DNA of 64,000 nucleotides from Acorus gramineus. Its lineage: Eukaryota; Streptophyta; Magnoliopsida; Acorales; Acoraceae. The stretch is taken from positions 10,716,328 through 10,780,327 of the forward strand of contig CM060855.1 in NCBI GenBank assembly GCA_030737835.1, written 5' to 3'. The notes under the pieces are model-generated. The model was not told where the DNA came from. It worked only from the letters and a program-made list of their open reading frames with translations, and did no database searches. This document shows positions 33,681 to 48,775 of the stretch, one piece after another. The translations under genes and the position numbers were made by a program. Each line of letters opens with the position of its first letter. The stretch's first letter is position 1.

Positions 33681-36600
33681 CAATAATATAATGTATATAG
33701 CTATTTTTGGATACTACAGAGAAACAGGTAAACATATGCGGGATGCCTCCTCAAATGCTAAAAAAAATGCCATAATAACAATCAAATTTAAATTATATTA
33801 ACTGTGTATAATGTAGCTACAAGGATATATGGCAAACAGAAACAGAATCATTGACAGAAATTGAAATTTCCACACATTTCTCATTACCAAACTACCAAAA
33901 AAAAAGGTAAGGAAAGATGATATAATTATCACAACAAGAAGATGCAGTTTCTATTATGACTTGCAGTTTTAAACAGAGTTCGGTATATGATTCTATAATT
34001 TAAAAAGTTGATTGAAACAGGTGTCCAAGAACTATATCTCAATATCTGGGATATGTGGGAGAAATGATGGTTCAGATGACCGACAATTTTAAAAAGTTTT
34101 GCTATAAAGCATATATGAGGTTTATAACTGTCATATTTTAAAAATGTCATTGGAGTTTCCAGCTTCAGTTTGATGCAGATGTTCATATCACACCGGCTGG
34201 TCCTTGCCAGTATTCTTGGTATGGAGTTTGTACTGTATCGCAACCATTTTTCAGTATGGAGTTGCGATTATTGTTGATGCCTGGAGTTTGTTCTGTAAAA
34301 GCAAGTTCAAGCAGTTAAGACCAAGAGGAAATGATTCAAGAAAGTAACAAATTATCTTTTAAATTTAGAAAGCATTCTGCTTAGAAAATAGTATGAAAAA
34401 ACATCATAAATGATTTAGGCATTAAACAAAGTTCACACGTCATCAAATCATGGGATTGCCAAATGTGAACTAAGATTCATTGTGTACACATCTTTTTTCC
34501 TTTGATGGTGGTAGAAAATTGCACTGAATGTCATTAAAATGCAAGCATCGCCGGTTGTTACACACTTCCCATCTATTGATCATCTATGTTGACAAATATA
34601 ACTAGCACTTAATGTTGGCTATCTTTTTATTTTTGTCTAAATGTGATGACCAATGTCAACAAGAAAAATATGGAAAGACGGGCACTCTAGTATTATTGGA
34701 AGTTTTCTGTTTTTCTCATATAAAGAAAGATTTTCAATGTCAAGTAGTCTACCATCTCTTTTTCATATTTTCAACCTTTTAAACTTAAAAGACCCAAAAG
34801 ATTATCTAAGTACATGGAACGCATGGATAAAGGTCCAAAACCTAGAGTAAAGATATGTAAAATTAAAGTACAGATACATGAACAACCTTGTTTGAATAAA
34901 TGGGTAAATAGAATAAAAAACTGATTCAACATGCATGCCAGAATCTTTTATCAAAGCAATGCAAATGAAAAACTTTCTGAAATTTCCCTGATTATTAATA
35001 ATATCATGGTTGCAGACTCCCACTTAAAAAAAAAAATTCAAATGCAAATCACCAAACATTTCAACCGTTGTTCAGAACAACCAAGGATCAACTTGTAAAC
35101 ATATCTGTTTAGTCCAACATATTAATAATTTTAAGAAAAGAACTGAAAATAATATCTCCTACCTTTCCTCTACTGTTATACAATCATATATGCAGCATAT
35201 CAACTGCTCATGGACCTTCAATATCTTTAGATCTAAAACCTACATCTATATTAGTATAACCACCAGCAAAGTGAGGACGTGGACAAAAGAAAGATATAAG
35301 AAATCAAGTTTTGCTCCTAGTGTGTTTGAAAGAACTGAGGTCAAGGAACATGAAAGAGGAGAACCATTAGCCGCTCTGTTCCTGAAGCTATAGGCCTATA
35401 GGTCCCCCACAATGCCCAACCTTAACATATAATCATATATGGCCCTTTGACTGAGTTTTCACTCATCCCTTTGTCACCAATTCAGAATTTGCAAATAATT
35501 CAGCAAGGAAAAAAATCACAGTTTGGTATAATTCAGGTAAAGCTTGGGCAAAATTTCAGGAAAAATCTGAAACATGAAAATTTAAATTTACAAAAAAAAA
35601 AAAATCTCACAATGCAAAATCACCTATATTAAATCAAATCCACCATCTTCCAATAATGTCATAACATCAAAACATTATAAAAACTTGTATTTTTTATTTT
35701 AAGTTATAACATTTGAGTTCAGGCAAAATCATTAATAACAAACAATAAAATCTATTAAAACCAAACCTAGTTTTGGTTTTAATCTTGTCACCAAGTAATA
35801 TGCATATCATGCATTGATATATGTTTAATTTATTTAATACGTGCCTTATTGAATAAGACAGGTAATGTCTAATAAGTTACAACTTAAACATAAAAATTTT
35901 CAATGAATACAGCACATCTAACACACAAGTGAATCAATAATTCAGAGTAAAGGTAACAATGCACTCAACCACAAGGTACAATAAGCAAAATAATACAACT
36001 TACCAATGAATTCTTACCCAATTAAGATGCATGTATATTTATTGTTTGACGGCAAATTTGCCCACCAAATTGATAAGAACAACCTTTAGCCCAGTGGTTG
36101 ACAAGTATACCGTTGGAGTTAGGGAGTGGTGAATGACAAGGGTGGACATAAAATGCAAAACTAGACAATGCCCTGACTTTTTTCCCTGCTTAAATTTTTG
36201 TAAGGTCATAGATATCAATCTCTTTTCTCTCTTATGAACATTCATATATGTGATTCTCCCTTTTTCAACTCTAATGTATTGTATAATTAAAAAAAAACAC
36301 ATACCTAATTTTATACTTCACTCATTCCATTGGCCTCAAGTCATACATACGTTTTGAAGTCTTACATATTCTCAGTTCTTGTAATTCCTTATGGTCAGAC
36401 ATCCATATCACCACGTGCCTTATGGATCGCCCCACCACCAACTTTGGTCAAATCCATTACCAGTAAGTTACAATCTTCTACGCTTTGCCAACTCAAGCCA
36501 TTTAGAATTTGCTTCCTCTTCCCCATTGCCTTTTTATACAGTTTGTTCTTCACACTGGTCAACAACCCCTCCAAATTTTTACCTTCCCCCCTCAGACATG

Positions 36601-39600
36601 TCTATTTTTTTAGACTCTTTCAACATCTGGTGCACATATTGGTGAATATAAACTATGTTCTGTTCATCTAGGGATAACCCCACAACTCTTACAAAGTTAC
36701 ATTTTATGGAAAAAAATTAAATGTGAAAAAATAATGTGCTTCTCTTAGTTGTTCATTTCTTTACAAGGTATGGATCATATAGGTTAGTGATTGTATGTGT
36801 ATCTCTATGTAAGCCCAACATTAAGAGATATTTGAGCTAGAATATTAGTGAATAAAGCTTTAGAGAGAGCTTGAGAGCTTTATCTCTTTATCTCTGCAAA
36901 CTGTAGGCAGAAAATTACAAGTTTCCCTCCCCGCATGTACCCAGGCATGTTTGAGGTCACTCCTGGCCCTCTCACGTTTCTCTCTTATTCTTCGTCTTTC
37001 ATGCTTCGATCTCTCACATGTGGCTTGTGATTTACCGTTGTATCCTTCTCTGTCTGTGACCACACTGCCTTGCTCTGAGTGAGTGCTTACCTAGTTTATC
37101 CATCGCCTTTGCATACTTCTGAGTGAGATGCATATGTAAATATGAAAACCGAGGAAAAATGGATCCTTGTATCCAGAAGATGGGAGGGGATTCCCCATTA
37201 GATATGTGGGGAACATGAAATTAAGAACAAAATAAGGATCAAGTGAATGAAAAAGAAGACAAGGGAATGGACAAGATATACCATCTTGCATATAGTACTA
37301 CCACGGTGAGGCAGAAAAGAATGAAAGGAAAGAGAAGCTACAAGTAATTCTATCAAACACATAGCATACATTTGTATGACATTTGTTTGATTTTGTTCTC
37401 TACAGAAATGTGATTAATAAAGATAAATGAAAAGAAAATGGGATGAGGCAGAATGCAAGGCAATAATGGGGGTAGGATGAGGTCACATTGTTATCTTCTT
37501 AGTCGTAGTCGACAAAAAACTCCCTGAACTTTTGAGGGCCTCGGAAAAGGGGATAATTTCCCAGCATCTGCCACCTAAGAACCTCAACCACTCACAAAGT
37601 CTACAAAGGCGAATGGGATTGATTTGGGTTGGGGGTCTTTGTATCCTTTATCTTGTGGGATCTTAGTTATTTTCTTCCTTTTTAAGTTTGCTTTATTGTT
37701 GTTTGTGTACTTTGTTTAGATTTACTTTCAAAGATCCCTTGTCTCTATTCCACGTTCGAGGGGTTCTTCTTAATTAATGGAAAGCCTCTATCTTCCTTTC
37801 AAAAAAGACCCTCAAAAAAGCATGGTGAACCTCCCAGCTAATCAGAATGTCCTCATTGGTCTCTTTCATTCTCAAATTCTTCAAAACCCAAATATTCCAA
37901 AAGGAGAGTTTCATTGAGACACTGGCCTTCCACCTCAATCTTTGCCTACTCTCTGATTAACGACAAACTATCGCCTAGATGAACTGCTAATGAACAAAAA
38001 AAAACATCATTCCTTTTTACAAACTAAAAACCACTATAATCTGAAGATTTCATCAAGTTGCACTTAGATATTAGAATCCAGTGAATTTCATACAAATTTC
38101 TTCCTTCAAAAGTTTTTTTATATCATCCTTCTCCAAATATATTAAATTTCCATCTAGCCGGTTATCACATTTAGGCGATACTAGAAAAAACCTACTGACA
38201 TTTCTAGACTGTATATAAAGCTACTATAAATATGGATAGCAATGGTGATCTAAATATTGACCGGTCACCCTACGGCCTCTACTTGAATAATCTCCATCCC
38301 GACAAACAAAAAAGAGAAAGAAAAGTAGAGAGAACAACCAAAAAGGAAAATACCATGACACATAATTGGCTAGTTCCTAGGAGGGAGGAGAAGGGAAGGG
38401 AAAGGGATCAGGGTGAGGATGTGGTTTTTTCAAAGGTAGGGGAGGGGGAGGGAGGCTTGGAGGGGTCTTCTGGAGAAAATGAAATGTGAGTGAGGGGTGA
38501 GATGAAAGTTCTGAAGAAATGAGTTGAAGGTGACATTTTGAAATGACATCTTCCATGAAAAAATTATACAAGTGTCAAAACGCCATCTCCGATGGCATGG
38601 TTTGCATCTATTATCTAAAAATATTACTAGATCGCTATAGCAAAACTAAAAACATCATTTTCAAAGCATTTTCAAATTTCAAGTTAAAAAATAAAAAAAT
38701 ACACGTGATAGAATTAACCCGTCTATAACTAATTCGGTAAATTTTAAAACTGACAATTAGTTGGTAAAGAAATTATGTAATTATTTTGGTAAATCATCCC
38801 ACAAAAAAAGAAAGCCAAAGTTTGTAGAAAACAATCTTAAATTGTAGTGGCCAATCTAAAAATTTGCTCACTTTTGAAAAGGTAAAATACTCATGGCTGT
38901 CACATTTTGCATTATGAGGTTTGCCCCTTTTAAAAAGAAAGAAATTACCATAAATTTGATTAACTTTTCAAAAGATATGGGTATCAATACCCAGATTAGT
39001 AATTACAAGTGGAGCACAAATGATGGCAAGAGCTTGGTTATCACATTAAGAAGGGACTACCTCTGTCAACAAAAGAAACAATGGTATATTGAACAAACGA
39101 GCTTTTCGTAATGTCAAAAGAACCCAAATGTAGAGGGAAGATTCTTGCATCTGGACCCTTTAAAAGTGAAGGTCACATCATTTCGCTACTTTGTTGTAGA
39201 TTGATGATTGAGGTGAGTGCCTAAACCATTAATATAGTATTAAATGGATTCCTCATAACAGTAGATGTTTCATGTTGTTGGTGAGATTCCCGGAACATCA
39301 AAAGAATCCAAATATAGAAGAAAAAAATTCACATATGGACACTTGAAATGCATGAGACCTTCCCTGTCAGGTCATATCTAACTTCATATGGTACAAACGG
39401 GTCCCCGTTAATGTTAGATTCCCTGTGATTCAATGCATTCAACATGGACACGCATTATAGCAAGTCATGTACCACACATGAGATGACCTGGGAATCTGCT
39501 CGTTTAACAAGAATAACAGAAGGAAGAGAAATGCATTTTGATGTTGTTCACCCGATGCTACGCAATCTGTCTAAAAGGGCTCCATAGGATCTGTAATGAC

Positions 39601-40482
39601 ACATTCAATGATACAGAATGATAGCGAGTCAAATTCTAGAGCTCCTGAAGTCATGGATCCCCATAGATAATCTCGCGAGGAATTCGTTTCTTGTACCTTG
39701 GGCATATGTTAACCCTCATTAGCATGTAAATAAATGCTATTTTTCCCCAATAGATATCTCCCATATTTCATCTAAAATAGGAGAAATTGCCACATATTCT
39801 GTTGTGATCACTCATAAATGAATTTGATTCAGAAGGGAAAATGTATACTATTTGTTCACAACTACAAGCTAATCATTTGGCTACTTTAAAAAAAACATTT
39901 GATATTTTAACTGAAGATTTGGACTCAAAACCTGACTGTGTACTAGTGATTTTCTAAAAGGCTACACGATCTATGAAAGCATTGTTGACGAGGGGGCCTA
40001 GATACCTATCCTTGACCTTTCTTACACATCCTTCATATTTACGATCACAAAAAAAATTCCATTCCAAGTGGTCCACTAATTTATAAGGGCATACGTCTAA
40101 CGTAACTATCAACAAGCATAAAAAGGAAGATTTACAAATCATCGGTATCGCTAAACTACTGTAAGAATGCATCTCATTCAAAACCATCCCTCCTACATCA
40201 CAGGAAGTGAACAAGTCTCCCAACTCATAAATACTAATTTCCACAGCCAATGTATCCATACCAATCATACTTTCCAATGCCGAAGTATCTATGTTAAGCC
40301 TTAAAATTAGTTCATTGTGCAGAATCTAGGTTTAGAAGAAAAACAAATCGTGCTGTGAAAAATTAACGGTAAAATTTCCGTCAGCAATTACATAACATAC
40401 ATTCATAGAAACATATACATAAATAAAAGAACATGAATAACAATATAATCCATTCAGATAAACTAAACGAAAAAGAAGAGAA
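33681..40482. other. Long stretch without a recognised gene
   Basis: Less AT-extreme than the transposon-rich parts, but no exon with a recognisable domain was found. A region at 37500-37920 has LINE-like texture: a GGGGTCTTTGTATCC...TTAATTAATGGAAAGCC tail-like stretch and weak reverse-transcriptase-like peptide on the minus strand. 38290-38500 is purine-rich. At 39110-39380 a block (TCAAAAGAACCCAAATGTAG / TCAAAAGAATCCAAATATAG) is repeated once about 185 bp apart. Parts near 40320-40480 may be 3' UTR or a further exon of the RING gene. Confidence 0.4.
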
Positions 40483-41370
40483 TCAAATATACCTTCTCCT
40501 TCCCGGCATCCGGGGTCGCTCCGAGTCCTCCGTTCCGGCATCTCCAGCACCCCTCCTCCTCCTCGTACCCTGAGAGACATTCGATGGCCCTGCCTCGGCA
40601 TTCCCATTGGCATCAGGCTCCACCGCGGGCGCCCCAGGTTCTATGGTGGCGAACATTTGATCAACCCAGTCGAGCGGGATTCGAAGATGCCGGCGGAAGT
40701 CAGTCAACCTCTCCTCCAGCATCCTCAACTCATCCCCCATTACCTCCTGGACCTCCATGTTCGGCAACTGCCACACCACCCGTTGCGGCGGGTTCGCCAG
40801 CAGTTGCTGGCGCCAGCTGTTTATGCGTCTCCCGGAGGGCCTCGGAGGGACCCCGGTCTCGCCGTTGCCCGCAGCCGAGCTGCCTCCGCGACCGTATATG
40901 GGGATGACGTCGTTCTCGGAGACCGCACCCTTGCAGATGGGGCACTCCTTGGCGATCAAGGGCTGCTGGAGCCACCTGTAGATGCAGGACCAGCAGTAGA
41001 GGTGGCCGCAGGGGGTCACCACGGGTTCCCGGGCCGCGTCGAAGCAGATGTTGCATTCGAAGCAGGCGGAGGCCGCCGCCGCCTCCGCCTTCGCGGATTC
41101 GTCGGGGTCGCCGGGGGCGGGAGCGACCGGGGCCGATGATTTGTCGCCGGGACGAGACTTGCTGGAGTCCTCCGGGCTGTCAGGCGGCGGAGGAGAGTTC
41201 AGATCGAAAGCGATGGTGGCGCGGGCGGGGACGGGGTCGGGAGCAGGAGCGGCGGGAGCGGAGGAGGATGCGGCGGCGGCGGCGGCGATACGGGGAGATC
41301 TCCGCCTCCAGCGGTGGCCGGAGCGGAGGACTCCTGCGAGGTCCTCGTCGGCGATGGCATCGGAGCTCAT
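40483..41370 (-). CDS. RING-HC type E3 ubiquitin ligase (RMA/MUSE-like)
   Basis: A single open frame of 295 aa, GC-rich in an AT-rich neighbourhood. A C3HC4 RING finger is complete: C106, C109, C121, H123, C126, C129, C143, C146 (motifs CNICFDAAREP, TPCGHLYCWSC and ECPICKG). The RING is followed by VIPIYGRG and PPRPSGRR, the order found in plant RMA/RNF5-type and MUSE1/2-type ligases. The N-terminus is Ala/Pro-rich and contains DLNSPP at 56-61, matching the DLNxxP EAR-type motif. A helix-prone stretch (about 205-245, MEVQEVMGDELRMLEERL) may mediate partner binding. No membrane segment is visible, although RMA proteins normally end in one. A possible splice donor (AG|GTATAT) lies seven bases before the stop, so the true C-terminus could lie in another exon. 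RING proteins transfer ubiquitin from E2 enzymes to target proteins; the target here is unknown. Confidence 0.85.
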   Translation of the reverse strand: MSSDAIADEDLAGVLRSGHRWRRRSPRIAAAAAASSSAPAAPAPDPVPARATIAFDLNSPPPPDSPEDSSKSRPGDKSSAPVAPAPGDPDESAKAEAAAASACFECNICFDAAREPVVTPCGHLYCWSCIYRWLQQPLIAKECPICKGAVSENDVIPIYGRGGSSAAGNGETGVPPRPSGRRINSWRQQLLANPPQRVVWQLPNMEVQEVMGDELRMLEERLTDFRRHLRIPLDWVDQMFATIEPGAPAVEPDANGNAEAGPSNVSQGTRRRRGAGDAGTEDSERPRMPGRRRYI

Positions 41371-42575
41371 CGGCTCCGATTGAACAAAGCCCTAAAAGTA
41401 CGGAAAAAGACGAAAGAGAAATATGTACAGAGACGTGAGTGAAAGATATTGTAAAAACTAAAAAACAGGGAAGGATGGATTTTCAGTCCAGTGTTTCGCG
41501 GAGGAGATTTTTTTATTGTCGGAATGTGCACGGGCCTCTGGGCGGGCGGGCACGGATTGCGCTGGCGAGTACTGACTTGTGTGACTGTGCCAGGTTATAA
41601 GTAAGTAAAATAAATAAATTATATATAAAAAAAGTTATGATAAAATATTTTGTTTTATTTTCCAGTATAAAAAAATCAGGACACAATAAAGACAATTATC
41701 TAGATTTTTAAATGAAAAATGGAGTGTTATTGGTAATTAAAATAGATTTTTATTGTTAGTGTAAATTTTGAATAACATTTACTCCATTTTTTTCTTATCA
41801 TGATTTTGTTAAATACAAATAAATACAAATACATATTTTTTTATATTTTTTAAAATTGAGATAATCACTCTCGTCACCTTTATCCTCTTATCAAATTATG
41901 CGTTAGAGCATTTCTAATAGAGATCTATAAAATAGTTCTTTAAAAAATATTAAAAAAATCAAAAAGTGAGTTTAGAGTCTCACTATTCATTCATTAACTC
42001 CAATCACAATCTCTATTTTCATCTCTATTTTATTTCTTTATATTATTTTTTTTTTATAAAACTTTTAATTTATAATATCTCTCTTATTTTTTTATGTAGA
42101 ACACATAATTGAAACTTATTCGTAAAATTTAAAATCGGTAGAAGTTAATATTATTAGTTCCGGACCAAGTGATTAGTAAACTTATCAGTTATTTCAAACT
42201 TATATATGTATCCAAAAAACATGTATTCGTATCTTGGTGATATATATGTATCCAAAAAATAAGTATTCGTATCTTATTAAAATATCTGTATCTGAAAAAC
42301 ATGTATTCGTATCTGATTAAAATAATATTATAATATTATTTATTATGTGTTGTTGTCCTTCGTTGTTGTGCTTTATTTAATTTTTCATGTACTTTCTTTT
42401 GTTGTACTATCAGTTTCAATTAGAATAAATGATATTTTAGTACGTAAGTGCAAATAATAATTAATATAATATTAATATAAAAAATAAATAATATTATTAA
42501 AAATATTTTGCATTTTTAAACACATGTTAAACATATTCAATATTAGACTTATTTAAATCGTGTCGATGACATATA
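41371..42575. other. RING gene upstream region and AT-rich spacer
   Basis: 41371-41600 is moderately GC-rich and should hold the 5' UTR and promoter of the minus-strand RING gene; no clear TATA box was seen. 42203-42310 has three imperfect units of about 40 bp with GTATCCAAAAAACATGTATTCGTATCT-like sequence. Confidence 0.5.
42203..42310. repeat. Three-copy tandem repeat, about 40 bp
   Basis: Units share TGTATCCAAAAAA, AAGTATTCGTATCTT or ATGTATTCGTATCT, followed by a short AT spacer. Confidence 0.7.
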
Positions 42576-43494
42576 GGACCGGCCCTAAGAATTGTTTTTT
42601 TTTTTACGGGGGCCCTAGGGGAACTTTTAAAGCGGGTCCCCATATACATTAAAAAAAATGTTCTTGACTATTTTTTTATTTTAAGTTATAAATATTATAA
42701 AATTACAAATACAGCATATACAATTATTAAAATTGAAACCTCTTCAATAAAAATTTCTTATAACAACTACATCAGAAAACACTTATAATAATCCATACAA
42801 AATTATATTCGTACTAAGATCAATAAAATGAGAAGATACAACAGCAAAAAGAAAAAACAATAATCAAATAAATATCATTTGAAAATTATTCTTCTTGCAT
42901 TTTGAGTAGAAAAAATACTAATTAAACTTGTACAATCAAGTTTTTCTACTTTGTTTTTTTCAATGGATGATCGAGCTAATCTATTCAATCTTTCTTGTGA
43001 CATGGTAGATATATAAAAAGAGATGGTGGCTTGAATGCTTGAAGAATCTGTGTGTGGGAGAGAAAGAAGTCGGAGAGGTTTGGAGATGTGAAATGGCACA
43101 CAGGGAGCAACACATAGACACATTGCTCAATGGGTGGGAAGTTTCTAGGGATTTGATGGGGGAGGAGTTTTAGGAATTTTAATGGAGATGGTTGGAAAGA
43201 AAAAAAAGAGACTTGGTATGGGAATTGACAGGTTGAGTTTTCAGTTTTGGATACTTGGGGTATTCTGTTGGGCCTGGGCAGTGGGCCTTGGGTATGTAAT
43301 GGTATGCAAGAGTCTATCCGTCCAACACCCATGCAACCAATTAAATGTTTTTTTTCATGGGCTAATTGGGTTAAAAAAAAAAATTTCATGGCTGATGGGC
43401 TTAAATCTGGATGAGCATGGATGGACTTGGGCCCTCCCTGGGTGAGGGCCCCAGGCAGTCGCCTTGGTAGCCTCTGCCCAGGGTCGGACTTGAC
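42576..43494. mobile_element. hAT-type element with perfect 8-bp TSD
   Basis: 919 bp flanked by identical 8-bp duplications GACATATA (42568-42575 and 43495-43502). The left end GGACCGGCCCTAAG and the right end (complement GTCCGACCCTGGGCAG, a few bases in) are imperfect inverted termini. Internal GGGGGCCCTAGGGG and GAGGGCCCCAGGCAG blocks lie near the two ends. The interior has short open frames (42985-43389, minus) with no recognised domain. Confidence 0.75.
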
Positions 43495-43502
43495 GACATA
43501 TA

Positions 43503-44250
43503 TTTAACAATACCAATTTTATAAAAATTGAATCTATGTAATAGAAGTTATCAAACATTTTAAAACAAATAATAAACCTCCACATTTGAAGGCTCACTAA
43601 GTCTCAATGGGAGGCCTCCAAAATAGAAGCCCTTTACAGAGAACGGTTGGAGGCCAAATAAACTCCATTTTACAGTTTTGGCGATCTGTTGGAGTCGCTC
43701 TTAGAAACTTGGTCGGATTTGGCAGATATAAGAATCATTAATATTAATAACTGAAGATGAAGTTTAACTATTGTTATATCATTAAGTTATAATAAATCAA
43801 TTATAGAAGAGTCATCAATATGGGGACATGTTATGTTTTCTATTATTGAAAATTATTCATGTCAATGCTTACTGATGCGATGGATGCATATAATAACATG
43901 TATTTATCAAACAATTGAAAATCTTTAATCAATTAAACATTATATAAAGAAATCACACAAATGCTACTTGATGGATATGTGTCATCCATCAATGCATGTG
44001 TGTCCGAGATTTCTATCAATATGTATTGATATAAAAGTTTCTCCCAATTATCACACATAAAAATGATTTACTTAGAAATTAGAATGAGAGAAAAATATCA
44101 TCATTAATTCAAAATTTCCGTTTGGATTATTGTTTCTACATTAAATGTGATTATATTAGTAATTTAAATTTACTTAGGATTTTGATAAATCTAAAATTAT
44201 CATTCTCAAAAAAATTATAAAAGATTGAAAATGTATATTTTTGAATTATA
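43503..44250. other. AT-rich spacer
   Basis: No gene or delimited element seen. Confidence 0.5.
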
Positions 44251-44251
44251 A

Positions 44252-45115
44252 GCAGAGGCGGATCCAGGACATTTTGTTTCAGGTGGACTGAATTGCACTT
44301 TTCAGAAATTTTTTTTCTCTTGATAAAAATATTAAATTTTTTTGGTAGTCAAATGATGTACTTGAAATAAAATTAGTTTATCAAAAGATTAAGTAAAATA
44401 AAACAAGTTCATTAATACAAAATCTAATAATCAAATATTATATTTAAAAAAATCTACCAAGTAGAGAAATTCATAATCAAAGTTCAATCGAGAGTAACAG
44501 AGAGAAATTAAAAAAACTATATAATAAAGCATCATTGAAGTTGAGTCTTGCTGTGTTTTAGAGAGTAAAAATCATCTATTATTGAGTCTGAATCAATAAT
44601 TTCCGCAAATTCTCTTTCAATGTAAATAATCATGCAATCCGCAAGAAACTCATCCTCCATCTTAGTCCGAAGTCGGGGTTTAACAAGTTTCATATCAGAA
44701 AATGCCCGTTCTGTTGTTGCTGTGGAAACAGAAAGAGTCAACACAAGACGAATCAATCTATCAATCAAGTAATAGAATTGTGCTTTCCTTGTTTCAACTA
44801 ACATGCGACATAATTCAAAAAGTGAAGATATATTCTGAAAACTTTGATGACGAGTCACATCAATCTCATAATGTAGCAATTGTCTTCTCAGAGTTTGTAT
44901 CTCTGTGTCAATAAAATCCTGAGGATAAAATTTCTTAGTGAGATTACAAATATCATCAATTTTAAATGATTTGAAATTATCAATAGGATTCAAAGCTGAA
45001 CTAAGAATAAGGAGTTCTACCGCTTGCCCGTGAATCTGCTATTCAACTCAGCCATTTGAAAATCAATTACAGCATTAAAAATTTCAACACAGTAATGGTG
45101 CTCCACTGTACTTGA
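44252..45115 (-). pseudogene. hAT transposase remnant (C-terminal dimerisation domain)
   Basis: The minus-strand frame 44993-44532 (153 codons) encodes the typical end of a plant hAT transposase of the zinc-finger MYM-type-1-like group. It has DDICNLTKKFYPQDF, then LTLSVSTATTERAFSDMK (dimerisation core), then RTKMEDEFLADCMIIYIE. Upstream, another frame (about 45115-45025) continues the family sequence with EIFNAVIDFQMAELNSRF, so a frameshift near 45020 breaks the gene. The catalytic N-terminal part is missing. CAGAGGCGGATCCAGGA at about 44252 looks like a hAT terminus of the GGCGGAGCCA type, so the remnant is probably the 3' end of an autonomous element. It is not expected to make an active enzyme. 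Confidence 0.8.
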
Positions 45116-46206
45116 TTATGATAATTGATTTGACAATGGACCCACGTATTTTTTAGGTGGAATAACCTGTAATAACTTTAATTTTAGAGATGGGTTGAAA
45201 TCCATATACCAGTTTATTTCAGCGTTTATCCCTGGGTATTTAAGACTCCCAAACAACCAAAATTCACAATTTCCATTTATTCCAGGATATTCCGACCCCT
45301 ACTCTACATCCAAATGGGGTATTAAGGTAATGACACTCATTTTATAGAACACAAATATTTAATACAAACTCATAATTTCAATAATGACTACTCAAATAGT
45401 AAAGACAAAATTATACTAAAAATGACAAAAAAATTACTTAAAAATAAAGACAATAGAACGTAATAATCTTACATTCAAATTTCACTAATAAAAATTGATT
45501 GTTATGGTTTTAAATAAAGATATTTATCAAAAATAATAAATAGTAGAATGACAAAAATCTTATAAAAATTATATCATAAGTGAAATTTAGCATGAAGCTC
45601 AAACAATTAAGGCATATGTATATTGTTAGCGTTAGACCCATTTAAAAAAACTTATCTTGATAAAAAATGTATTCCTTCTCTTTTATCTTTTGAACACTTT
45701 ACTTCCACATCGATTAAACCCTTACCCGTGCGAAAACGAGGTCCAGCCCACTGGCCCATGGACTTTGATTTTTGTTGGCGAAACCAGTTAATTGGGTGTG
45801 CATGCTCACACGCGCGCAGGGGTTAAAAGGGGCATTTCATCGATGGCAGTTGTTCACTGTGATCTCATCGTAGCTCGCACTATGAGAAGAGTATCTTTCA
45901 GTGATACGAGTCATTCAACCCTGTGTGTAATGGAGTCTTATTCACCGAGGATAGAGCATCTCTATTCACTTCCACCAAATCGCGATACACTTCTCTAATC
46001 CTCTTTTATCATTCCATTGCAGAACATTTTATCATCGTTGTGTTTTCCATAACATGTAGTTTTAATGTGATTCAAATAGGTTTTTATGCATAACCTTTAA
46101 GTAATCTTAATAAAAACATATATATATATATATAAACCACAACACTTACATTGGACATATATAACGATCAAAACCAAACAAAAGCAACTTCTCCAATCTT
46201 CATATA
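45116..46206. other. Spacer with MITE-like and GC-richer patches
   Basis: 45165-45300 resembles a decayed TIR element (GGTGGAATAACCTGTAATAAC at left, ATTTATTCCAGGATATTCCGACC at right). 45715-45990 is GC-richer and contains CACACGCGCGCAGG and short open frames with no recognised motif. A TA run lies at 46120-46133, and the 3' UTR of the peroxidase should lie just below 46207. Confidence 0.4.
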
Positions 46207-48488
<2,282 letters not shown>

Positions 48489-48537
48489 TCAAGCGTGCTT
48501 AACATCTATGTTTCTTTTGCATTGATGGGGAGCTTCC

Positions 48538-48544
48538 ATTTATA
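48538..48544 (-). promoter_or_regulatory. TATA box of the peroxidase gene
   Basis: Read on the minus strand the sequence is GCTATAAATGG, with the TATAAAT core 59 bp before the start codon. The context is good and no other candidate lies nearer. Confidence 0.65.
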
Positions 48545-48775
48545 GCCGATGCACTAGTTGGATAATAACAATTTTCTTCTAATTAATTAAAAAGGAAGCG
48601 TGGTGTTACACGCAATCTTTGTATGCAGTCTTATTTCTTTACCTAGGTATATATACACGTCATTAGACGATCAATTAAAGCATGTGATTTTCATGTTAGA
48701 AAGCATAGTTCAATTTCATCTTTCAAAAATATCATATGTGGACTGCACGCAAGACTGTAAGTGGAACCGTCTCTA

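Noticed and set aside
36330-36671. 113-codon plus-strand frame
   Set aside because: No motif, AT-rich codon use like the background, and two overlapping frames of similar quality.
40657-41438. Several open frames antisense or out of frame to the RING gene
   Set aside because: GC-rich coding DNA leaves stops rare in other frames. Only the 40483-41370 frame has a complete C3HC4 RING.
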